In this document: positions 24,930-32,023 of the stretch, in pieces
Layout: the number at the start of each line of letters is the position of its first letter
Numbering within the stretch: position 1 is the stretch's first letter
Origin: Kaistia soli DSM 19436
GTDB lineage: Bacteria > Pseudomonadota > Alphaproteobacteria > Rhizobiales > Kaistiaceae
Length of the DNA stretch: 64,000 nucleotides
Assembly: GCF_900129325.1 (NCBI RefSeq)
Contig: NZ_FQUP01000001.1
Coordinates: forward strand, 372,001-436,000
Reading direction: 5' to 3'
Notes under the pieces: model-generated
Database searches by the model: none
What the model was told of the DNA's origin: nothing
Seen by the model: the letters and a program-made list of their open reading frames with translations, nothing else
Translations under genes and position numbers: made by a program

Positions 24930-26002
24930 TGCGCGAGATCCTCGACTATCACCCGGCACCTCTATTCCGTGCCGACAGCCGCACGCGGCGCGACCGAAAC
25001 AGCCCGAAGCCCTACGAGCACGTTGTCTCAATTTCGGGCGGGAAGGACAGCACGGCCGTCTACCTGTTGGCGATCGAGCGCGGCATGCCATTCACGGCCG
25101 TGTTTGCGGATACGGGGAACGAGCATCCGGCGACATACGAGTTTGTCGAACGGCTCGCGGAACGCGCGGGCGGGCCCCCGATCGTGACGGTCAAGGCCGA
25201 CTTCTCGAAAGCTATGGCCCGCAAGCGCGCTTTCATCCTGAGAAATTGGGAGCGCATGGGGGTGTCGCCTGAGCGCGTAGAACGCGCCGCCGCGCTCATG
25301 TTGCCGACTGGAAACCCGTTCCTTGACTTGTGCATGGTTAAGGGACGGTTTCCGAGCGCCAAGAGCCGTTTCTGCACCGACGAGACAAAACTCGTCCCAA
25401 TGTGGATAGGCGTAGAACGGCCAATCCTCGCGGATGGCCGCACGTTGATCAGATGGCTTGGGGTCCGTGGCGAAGAAAGCCTTGCCCGTCGCGACCTGCC
25501 GGGCTGGCAGCGCATGGGCGACCCTGTGCCATATTCCTTGCCGAAGCCGCATCACGCCGAAGCCTCAGAGCAGGGTTGGCGAACCTACGTCTATCGCCCG
25601 ATCCATCATTGGGTTCGCGAGGACGTCTTTGCAATGCACGCAAGACACGGCATCACGCCCAACCCGCTTTATGGATGGGGTGCAGAGCGCGTCGGCTGTT
25701 GGCCGTGCATCTTCGTGAAGAAGGAAGAGCTTCGTCTCATTGCCGGCATCGATCCATCGGCGATAGACCGCCTCGATGAGTGGGAAAGCATCGTCTCCGA
25801 TGTTTCGAAGCGCGGCGTCAGCACATTCTTCGCCGCGGTGGATGACCCCCTCTTCACGCCGGGGGTCATCGTAACGACCGCTGGGTTTGGCATTCGATCC
25901 TTCGTCGAATGGTCGAAGACATCCCGCGGCGGCCGGCAGTACGACCTCATGGCGCGCTTTGAGGCGGGTGCCTCTTGCGTCGAGATCGGGGTCTGCGAAT
26001 GA
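24929..26002 (+). CDS. Phosphoadenosine phosphosulfate reductase family (PP-loop) protein
   Basis: The 357-aa protein carries the PP-loop SGGKDS (36-41) that binds ATP or PAPS-like nucleotides, FADTGNEHPATYEF, LGVRGEESLAR and a C-terminal cysteine pair GCWPC (C257, C260). Phage members of this family are not sulfate-assimilation enzymes in any proven case. Relatives include DndC, which supplies sulfur to DNA phosphorothioation. Placement after a DNA methyltransferase suggests nucleic-acid modification. The ATG shares a base with the previous stop (TGATG). Confidence 0.85.
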   Translation: MREILDYHPAPLFRADSRTRRDRNSPKPYEHVVSISGGKDSTAVYLLAIERGMPFTAVFADTGNEHPATYEFVERLAERAGGPPIVTVKADFSKAMARKRAFILRNWERMGVSPERVERAAALMLPTGNPFLDLCMVKGRFPSAKSRFCTDETKLVPMWIGVERPILADGRTLIRWLGVRGEESLARRDLPGWQRMGDPVPYSLPKPHHAEASEQGWRTYVYRPIHHWVREDVFAMHARHGITPNPLYGWGAERVGCWPCIFVKKEELRLIAGIDPSAIDRLDEWESIVSDVSKRGVSTFFAAVDDPLFTPGVIVTTAGFGIRSFVEWSKTSRGGRQYDLMARFEAGASCVEIGVCE

Positions 26003-26358
26003 CGCTCCGCCTCCTCCATCTGCGCGGCCTGATCGAAACCGCCCGGCTCGATCTCTCCACCGAAAAGGCGACGCAGGCCGATATCGAAGCGCTGTTCACG
26101 GCCCGGCTGCAGCCCGGTTCGATCATCCGCGAGGCGCGTCTTTCCGCGGCCGATATTCCCGACTTCCTCGTTGGCGATGTCGTCGTCGAGGTCAAGATCG
26201 GCGGCTCGGCAGCCGAGATCCTGCGGCAGCTCGATCGCTATGCACAGCATGACCGCGTCGGTTCCCTGTTGCTCGTCACCAATGTCCCGATGCGCCTGCC
26301 GCAGGCGATCCGCGGCAAGCCGGCGGCCGTGGCGCGGCTGGGGGTGTCATGGATCTGA
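25999..26358 (+). CDS. PD-(D/E)XK nuclease-like protein (VRR-NUC-like), 119 aa
   Basis: ADIPDFLVGDVVVEVKIGG contains the PD...ExK catalytic pattern, and the upstream EKATQADIEALF fits the helix that precedes it. The length is typical of stand-alone VRR-NUC phage nucleases, which often sit beside SNF2-type helicases, as here. It likely resolves branched DNA during replication or recombination. It overlaps the helicase start by ten bases. Confidence 0.75.
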   Translation: MTLRLLHLRGLIETARLDLSTEKATQADIEALFTARLQPGSIIREARLSAADIPDFLVGDVVVEVKIGGSAAEILRQLDRYAQHDRVGSLLLVTNVPMRLPQAIRGKPAAVARLGVSWI

Positions 26359-28112
26359 CGCTCACTTTCGAGGCGGCGCGCCCGCTCGGTCTCATTCGGC
26401 ATGAGCCCGGTCGGTGGGTGATCGAGCGCTGTGAACCGCATGTCGCGATCCGCCTCAAGCAGATCTTCCCGCGCATCCCGAAACAGGCCGTCGCGCCCTT
26501 TGCGCTCCCCGATGATCCGCTCACCTGCGCCGACATCGAATGGTTCGCGAGCCGCTATGCGTTCGAGATCGCCGGGCCGGATCTCGGCGCGCTGCGCGAG
26601 GGCAAGGATCTCTTCCACCGCAACTCGGCCGAGCTTGACCGCATCCTGCTGCCCGACTGGCAGCCCTTGGCAGGCGGCGCCGGCCTTCGCGACGGGCAGA
26701 ACGGGCGCGCCTATCAGCACCAGGCCGTCGAGGTTGTCATGCGGCGCGGCGCGCTATTGCTCGGCGATGTCGGCGGCCTCGGCAAGACTTATGTCGGCGG
26801 GCTGCTCGCCGTGCGCCCCGGCGTGTTGCCGGTCGCGATCGTCGTTGAGGCGCATCTGCAGGCGCAGTGGAAAGAAAAGCTCGAGGCGTTCACGACGCTG
26901 CGGGTTCACTGCATCAAAACCACCAATCCGCTCAAGGAAAAGCTGCCCGATGCGGATGTCTATATTTGGCGCTACAGCCAGTTGGCCGGCTGGGTGTCGG
27001 TGTTCGCCGAAGGGCTGTTCCGCACGGTCATCTTTGACGAGATCCAGAAGCTGCGCACCGGGACGTCATCGGCCATGGGCGCCAGCGCCAAGGTTCTGGC
27101 CGAGAAGGCCTCCTACCGCCTCGGCCTGACGGGCTCGCCGATCTACGGCTATGGCATCGAGATATTCGCCGTTCTTCAGTTCATCGATGCGAATGTGCTT
27201 GGCGATTACTATGATTTTCAGCGCGAATGGACGAAGGACGGCAAGCACCTGTCCGAACCCAAGGCGCTCGGCACCTTCCTCCGTGAGCAGCATGTCTATC
27301 TGCGCCGGACCAAGGAAGATGTCGGCCAGCAGATGCCGGCCGTCAATCGCGTCATCCAGACCGTCGAGCATCATCAGGCCGATCTCGACGCCGTCGAGGC
27401 CATCGTGCGCGCCCTGGCGACGCAGGTCACTTTCGGCAGCTTCACCGAACGCGGCGAAGCGGCGCGGGAGCTTGATTGGCGGCTGCGCCATGCAACGGGG
27501 CTGGCCAAGGCGCGCAGCGTCGCCGCCTATGCCCGGCTCCTGCTTGAAAATGATCAGCCGGTGCTGCTCTGCGGCTGGCATCGCGACGTCTATGACATCT
27601 GGCTCAAAGAGCTGCACGAGTTCCGCCCGTTCCTCTACACGGGCTCGGAATCGCCGGCGCAGAAGGAAGCCGCCAAGCGGGCGGCGCTCGGCGGCGATAC
27701 CGATCTCCTGATCATTTCGCTGCGCTCAGGCGCCGGCCTCGATGGGCTGCAGCACCGCTTCAGCGACGTCGTCTTCGGCGAACTGGACTGGTCGCCGGGC
27801 GTGCATCAGCAGCTCGTGTGGCGGCTCGATCGCGAGGGGCAGACGCGGCCCGTCACGGCGCATTATCTCGTTTCCGATGACGGGTCCGATCCGGTCGTGA
27901 TCTCGCGGCTCGGCATCAAGGGCAGCGAGGCGCGCGGCGTCAACGATCCGCATCTCGGCGTCGAGAGCGTGCCGAGCGACACCAGCAACATTAAGGCGCT
28001 CGCCCGCCGCTATCTGACCAAGGCGCAGCTTGCCGCCGGTGTGGCCGAGCCGATTGCACCCGCCTTGCGCCCCTCGCCTTCGCTGTTCGACGGCATGGAG
28101 GCGACACCATGA
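26349..28112 (+). CDS. SNF2-like DEAD/DEAH-box helicase
   Basis: The 587-aa protein has Walker A GDVGGLGKT (139-147), motif II VIFDEIQ, motif III GLTGSP, and C-terminal motifs SLRSGAGLDGLQ and QLVWRLDREGQ. These identify an SF2/SNF2-type ATPase. The first 130 residues form an extra domain before the helicase core. In phages such enzymes act in replication and recombination. Here it follows a PD-(D/E)XK nuclease, suggesting a joint helicase-nuclease function. Confidence 0.88.
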   Translation: MDLTLTFEAARPLGLIRHEPGRWVIERCEPHVAIRLKQIFPRIPKQAVAPFALPDDPLTCADIEWFASRYAFEIAGPDLGALREGKDLFHRNSAELDRILLPDWQPLAGGAGLRDGQNGRAYQHQAVEVVMRRGALLLGDVGGLGKTYVGGLLAVRPGVLPVAIVVEAHLQAQWKEKLEAFTTLRVHCIKTTNPLKEKLPDADVYIWRYSQLAGWVSVFAEGLFRTVIFDEIQKLRTGTSSAMGASAKVLAEKASYRLGLTGSPIYGYGIEIFAVLQFIDANVLGDYYDFQREWTKDGKHLSEPKALGTFLREQHVYLRRTKEDVGQQMPAVNRVIQTVEHHQADLDAVEAIVRALATQVTFGSFTERGEAARELDWRLRHATGLAKARSVAAYARLLLENDQPVLLCGWHRDVYDIWLKELHEFRPFLYTGSESPAQKEAAKRAALGGDTDLLIISLRSGAGLDGLQHRFSDVVFGELDWSPGVHQQLVWRLDREGQTRPVTAHYLVSDDGSDPVVISRLGIKGSEARGVNDPHLGVESVPSDTSNIKALARRYLTKAQLAAGVAEPIAPALRPSPSLFDGMEATP

Positions 28113-28459
28113 CCGCCACGCTGATGATCGAGATCGACGATGCCGACCTTGCGGCGCTCGCGGCGGCGGCGGCCGAGGAACAGCAGCCGATCGGCGAACT
28201 GGCGCGGCTGATCGTGCGCGCCGCCATCGCCGTCTATCGCGTCGAGAATGAGGATCGGAAGCCGGCCGGGCCAATGAGCCGCGCGACGCGACAGCGGCAT
28301 TGGCGGCGCTGGCGCGTCGATGAGGCTGCGGTCGATGCAGCCCTCGCCGCTCCTGCGTCGCCAACGCCGACGCCCGGAGATCCACCGCCCGGGCGCTCGG
28401 CGCTCGCTGCGAAAACCGGCGCCACCCGACTTCCCCAGACTGTGGATCCGAAGCAATGA
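28109..28459 (+). CDS. Phage hypothetical protein, 116 aa
   Basis: The N-terminal 45 residues (ATLMIEIDDADLAALAAAAA) resemble a ribbon-helix-helix-like or short helical domain. The rest is basic and then Pro-rich and disordered. No clear family. It overlaps the helicase stop by four bases and the next start by four. Confidence 0.5.
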   Translation: MTATLMIEIDDADLAALAAAAAEEQQPIGELARLIVRAAIAVYRVENEDRKPAGPMSRATRQRHWRRWRVDEAAVDAALAAPASPTPTPGDPPPGRSALAAKTGATRLPQTVDPKQ

Positions 28460-29631
28460 GCGGCCCGCGCTATTCCATCATTCCTCGCGCCGCCGTGGTC
28501 GATTCCCGCCTCGAGGGTCGCGATCTGCAGGTGTTGGCGCTGCTCGGCAGCCATACCGACAATGATGGCTGGTGTTCGCGCTCGCAGGTCAAGATGGCGC
28601 GCGAGATCAGCTGCGGCCGGGCGACTGTGCAACGGTCGCTCGGCCGGCTGATCGAATGTGGCTATGTCGATCACCGGCCCTTGCTCCGCAAGGATGGCGG
28701 CGATCGGGCGCATGAATATCGCGTGCTGCTCGATGAGGTCCGCCCGGGCGAATTCATCAACGAAAATGATGAATTGGCCGAGGTCGGAACGAGAGTCGGC
28801 GAAGGGTCCGAAGGGGCCGTTTCGGCTGCACCCCCCTGCCCACCAGTGGGCACCCCCCTGCCCACCGGTGGGCAGGGCGTGCCCACGCATGAGCGGGCAC
28901 CCATAAGAACGACCCTTCTAGAACGATCAGAGAGAGAAGCGCGCGAGCGCGAGGCTGGCGGACCAAGGGTCGCCAAGCTTGATGCCGGAGCGGCGCGGGC
29001 AGCGGCTGCGGATGCGGCACGGGCCGATACGGCATTCTCGGCCTGGTGGGCGGCTTGGGATGGCTCGCAGGATGACAATCTCGTCCGCTCGCATGCCGCA
29101 TGGCTGCGGCTTTCGGATGAGGACAGGCGGACGGCCGTCGAATTCACGCCGGTGGCGCTTGCCCGCCGCAAGCTGACGCGCAGCAACTATCGGGCCTTCA
29201 CCTATCTGGAAGAGCGCAAATGGCTGGACCTAAGGGCGTCTTCGACAGGACCGGTTTCGGCGAATGAGGCGCGCGTGCCGCTGCCGCCGCGCAGCCAGGC
29301 CGCTTTCGCCGTGTTCTGGCGGCGCTGGAAGGCCGGCGATCCGGTCAAGGTGATGTTTAGCGAGATGCTGCAGCGGCCTTATGGCGTGCTGCCTTCACAG
29401 ATGCCCGGCGAGGCCGAGACCGCCGCCCTCGTCAAGATCGAGGTCGCCCGAGACGGCAGGGCAACCGAGGAAATGGCCGCATGGCGCGATGAGATGGCGA
29501 AGGTCGGCATCAGCTTCACGCCCGGCGATATCGGCATGCCCTTCGTCTGGGTGCCGAGCCGCTGGCCGCCTGGCTGGGGCGCGGCGGCGAGCGTGGCGGA
29601 TGAGTATTTCGGTGACGAGGTGCGGCTGTGA
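28456..29631 (+). CDS. Replication-initiator-like winged-helix protein
   Basis: This 391-aa protein has an N-terminal winged helix of the phage replication/DnaD-like type (SIIPRAAVVDSRLEGRDLQV, WCSRSQVKMAREISCGRATV, QRSLGRLIECGYV). A disordered linker follows, encoded by a tandem GC-rich repeat, and then a C-terminal domain (FSAWWAAWDGSQDDN, ARRKLTRSNYRAF). The architecture matches lambda O-like initiators that contain the origin within their gene. DnaC-like loader genes are absent. The start overlaps the preceding stop (ATGA). Confidence 0.7.
   Translation: MSGPRYSIIPRAAVVDSRLEGRDLQVLALLGSHTDNDGWCSRSQVKMAREISCGRATVQRSLGRLIECGYVDHRPLLRKDGGDRAHEYRVLLDEVRPGEFINENDELAEVGTRVGEGSEGAVSAAPPCPPVGTPLPTGGQGVPTHERAPIRTTLLERSEREAREREAGGPRVAKLDAGAARAAAADAARADTAFSAWWAAWDGSQDDNLVRSHAAWLRLSDEDRRTAVEFTPVALARRKLTRSNYRAFTYLEERKWLDLRASSTGPVSANEARVPLPPRSQAAFAVFWRRWKAGDPVKVMFSEMLQRPYGVLPSQMPGEAETAALVKIEVARDGRATEEMAAWRDEMAKVGISFTPGDIGMPFVWVPSRWPPGWGAAASVADEYFGDEVRL
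28829..28872 (+). repeat. 22-bp tandem repeat with internal palindromes: candidate phage origin
   Basis: Two head-to-tail 22-base copies differ at one position. Each contains the palindrome TGCCCACCNGTGGGCA (28837-28852 and 28859-28874). A degenerate third inverted copy follows near 28881-28900. Twenty-two is not a multiple of three, so the two copies are translated in different frames, which argues that DNA, not protein, is conserved. Confidence 0.55.
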
Positions 29632-30320
29632 CGGCAACGGCGAGGCTGGCGATGGACGAGCGAAAGATCTGGCGTGTCGGCGATATCGTCGAGTTCCTGC
29701 CCAAGCCGGCGCCGACGCCGCAGCCAGTGTTCGAGGGCGGCTGGAACATCATCGTCGCGCATGAGCGGACGGAGCACTTCGTCATGCGTTCGGCGATGCT
29801 TGCCGGGCTTGAGGCGTGGTATCCGGAGCGCACCTATTGGAGCAACGTCACCAGACGTCATCCGGAACCGTGGAAGCTGAAAGCGCCGCTGTTTCCTGGC
29901 TATGTGTTCTCTAGGGCAGCCGCCGGGCAGTCCTTCTATGACCGCGTCAATGCCATGCGCGAGGTCGTCACGAGGCAGCGCGGTGATGAAGTCGTGATCG
30001 TCCCGACGAACATCCCGATCGCGGTCGGGCTCTTGAAGTCGCGCGAGCGGCTGCTCACGATTCGTGCTGGCGATATCGAACGGCTGCAGACTCAGGTAGC
30101 CGCCGGCGTTTTTGACGAGACGAAGGGCGCTGTGCGCGGCAATCCGAGAGGGTTACGCACAGGCGATGCGGTGCAGATCATCGATGGCCCGTTCGCATGG
30201 TTTGAGGCGATTGTTGCGGAAATCCAATCGGATAAGGGCCTCGCCTTGGTGGAAGTCAGCATCTTCGGCCGGATGAGCCGCACCGAAATGCCGCTTGACG
30301 CTCTGAAACGGATCGCATAG
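29628..30320 (+). CDS. NusG-like transcription antitermination factor
   Basis: The 230-aa product has a NusG N-terminal (NGN) domain (WNIIVAHERTEHFVMRSAML, KLKAPLFPGYVFSR) and a C-terminal KOW domain (GLRTGDAVQIIDGPFAWFEA, IVAEIQSDKGLALVEV). NusG paralogues such as RfaH and LoaP ride on RNA polymerase and suppress pausing or termination. Here it is the last early gene, directly before a terminator that precedes the whole late operon. That is the position of lambda Q. It starts at GTG 29628 overlapping the previous stop, or possibly at ATG 29652. Confidence 0.85.
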   Translation: MTATARLAMDERKIWRVGDIVEFLPKPAPTPQPVFEGGWNIIVAHERTEHFVMRSAMLAGLEAWYPERTYWSNVTRRHPEPWKLKAPLFPGYVFSRAAAGQSFYDRVNAMREVVTRQRGDEVVIVPTNIPIAVGLLKSRERLLTIRAGDIERLQTQVAAGVFDETKGAVRGNPRGLRTGDAVQIIDGPFAWFEAIVAEIQSDKGLALVEVSIFGRMSRTEMPLDALKRIA

Positions 30321-30435
30321 CCGTTGGTGCAGGACGAGATCGCGAAAGAGTGTTGAAGGGTTCGGCCGATAGGCCACCTGTTCCACACGCGGCCCCAGAA
30401 GACGGCAGAAGCTGTTCTTCGTGGTGGCGAAGCAT

Positions 30436-30468
30436 GGCCCGGATGCAGAGATGCAGGCCGGGCTTTTG
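30436..30468 (+). terminator. Terminator between early and late operons
   Basis: GGCCCGG and CCGGGC pair across a loop that contains a second small stem (GCA-GAGA-TGC), followed by TTTTGTGTG. It lies 115 bases after the NusG-like gene and 44 bases before the first late gene. Confidence 0.6.
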
Positions 30469-30511
30469 TGTGTCTAGGGGTATGGATGCCTGACGATGGG
30501 GCGACCGCCTC

Positions 30512-31246
30512 ATGCAAATCTCCATCAAGGATAACCTTCAAGCCGCGAGGCGTTCCCTCCTCCTCGATCAGAAACAGTTCGGGCGGGAGATCCCGAGGGC
30601 GCTGAACTTCACGGCTGCCGAGACCCGCAAGGTGCTGCGCTCTGAGATGGAGCGCGTGTTCGATCGGCCAACGCCGTTTACGCTCAACGGCATGTTCGTC
30701 CAGTCGGCAACCGAAGCCGACCTGAGCGCGGCGGTATTCTTCAAGGACTTCGCACCCAAGGGCACGCCTGCCGGCAAGTATCTCCGCGCTCAGATCGAGG
30801 GTGGCAGTCGTCGGCAGAAGCGGTCGGAGCGGGCATTCGCCGCGGCCGGGCTGTCGGGGAACCGGGGCTTCTGGGTGCCTGGGTCAAGCCTCAAGCTCAA
30901 TGCCTATGGCAATGTGCCCGGCTCGGTCATGGTGCAGATCCTTGCCGCGGTGCGCGCGTTCGGCGAGGTCGGATATGTCGCCAACAAGACGGCGAACTCT
31001 GCGAAGCGCAACAAAAGCTACCGTGCTCGCGACTACTTCGTCATCCCGCCTGGTCATCGGCTGAAGCCTGGGGTGTGGGTGCGAGTGGGGCGGGACATCT
31101 GGCCCGTTCTGTTGTTCGTCGAGGCTGTCAGCTATCGCAAGCGGTTCGACTTCTTCGGCAAGGGTGAGACGTTCGCCCGCTCGAGGTTCGAGATCGAGAT
31201 CGAGAATGCGGTGCGCCGCACCTTCCGGCACCAGTCGGGTCGCTGA
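30512..31246 (+). CDS. First late gene, phage hypothetical protein, 244 aa
   Basis: The protein (ISIKDNLQAARRSLLLDQKQ, FTLNGMFVQSATEADLSAAV) has a basic, mixed alpha/beta composition with an AYGNVPGSVMVQIL segment. It lacks recognisable motifs. Its position before the packaging genes suggests a head or packaging accessory, but I cannot assign one. The segment RARDYFVIPPGHRLKPGVW near the end is typical of a group of phage tail-completion-like unknowns. Confidence 0.55.
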   Translation: MQISIKDNLQAARRSLLLDQKQFGREIPRALNFTAAETRKVLRSEMERVFDRPTPFTLNGMFVQSATEADLSAAVFFKDFAPKGTPAGKYLRAQIEGGSRRQKRSERAFAAAGLSGNRGFWVPGSSLKLNAYGNVPGSVMVQILAAVRAFGEVGYVANKTANSAKRNKSYRARDYFVIPPGHRLKPGVWVRVGRDIWPVLLFVEAVSYRKRFDFFGKGETFARSRFEIEIENAVRRTFRHQSGR

Positions 31247-31312
31247 CCTGCGCTTCCGGGAGGTCGATCGACCCCTGCCCCCTATCCCCATGGGTCCCTC
31301 TGGCACCTGACC

Positions 31313-31411
31313 CCCGCGCGGGTAATTCGAGCGCCGAGGTAGAACTAGTGAGGCTGGTAAAACCTGTGTTGACGATGGTTGACGTGGTTGACGGTCATGC
31401 AAACGGTTGAC
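31313..31411 (+). promoter_or_regulatory. Candidate packaging (cos) site upstream of the terminase genes
   Basis: A 10-base palindrome CCCGCGCGGG (31313-31322) is followed by four GTTGAC repeats at 31368, 31378, 31387 and 31406. Their spacings of 10, 9 and 19 bases are close to whole helical turns. Phased repeats beside terminase are the hallmark of cosB-type small-terminase binding sites, and the palindrome could be where the ends are cut. The last repeat lies inside the small-terminase gene. The stretch 31247-31396 otherwise holds no gene. Confidence 0.45.
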
Positions 31412-32023
31412 GATGCAAGCGGACTGCACGTCAGTGTGTCCGAGCTGGCCCGGATGAAGGGCCTTTCCAAGCAGGCAATTTCGAAACGGCTTGGACGCCT
31501 CGTCGAGGATGGGCTGATCAGAACGCATGTGCGCGGCCGTGAAAAAGTCGTGTCGCTTGCCGAGTGGGATACCGTCACGCGGGATGTAACGGATCCCGCG
31601 AAGGTGGCGGGCGCCCGCACCCGGTCCGGCCGCAACCTGTCGGCCGAGCCAATAGCCGATGGCGCGACATCGCCAGAGGATGCAGCGCGGTCGCCGTCCT
31701 ACAATCGCGAACTGACCCGCAAGGCTGGCTATGATGCCGACCTCAAAGAGATCGAGCTGCGCAAACAGCGCGGCGAACTGCGGACGGTTCAGGACATCCA
31801 AGCGGCGGCGACGAAAGTCGGAGAGACACTGGTCCGCCTGATCGAGCAACTCCCGACGCACGCCGACGATATCGCGACGGCGCATGGTCGCGGCGGCGCC
31901 TCTGCGGTGCGTGATCTTCTGAAGGCGAAGGCGCGCGGCATGCGCGAGGCCGTCGTGCAGGCGCTGGAAGCCCTGGCTGCCGGCGCCGAAGAAAGCGACG
32001 CCACACAGGACGACATAAACTGA
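31397..32023 (+). CDS. Terminase small subunit-like protein
   Basis: The 208-aa protein has an N-terminal winged HTH (LHVSVSELARMKGLSKQAIS, KRLGRLVEDGLI) and a helical C-terminus (LIEQLPTHADDIATAHG), the usual layout for DNA-binding small terminases. It directly precedes the large subunit with one shared base. It should recognise the packaging site and recruit the large subunit. I start at ATG 31397, while TTG 31379 is possible. Confidence 0.75.
   Translation: MQTVDDASGLHVSVSELARMKGLSKQAISKRLGRLVEDGLIRTHVRGREKVVSLAEWDTVTRDVTDPAKVAGARTRSGRNLSAEPIADGATSPEDAARSPSYNRELTRKAGYDADLKEIELRKQRGELRTVQDIQAAATKVGETLVRLIEQLPTHADDIATAHGRGGASAVRDLLKAKARGMREAVVQALEALAAGAEESDATQDDIN

Noticed and set aside
28829-28900. 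GC-rich repeats considered as a CRISPR array
   Set aside because: There are only two direct copies with no unique spacers, and they lie within a coding gene. An origin-type repeat is more likely.
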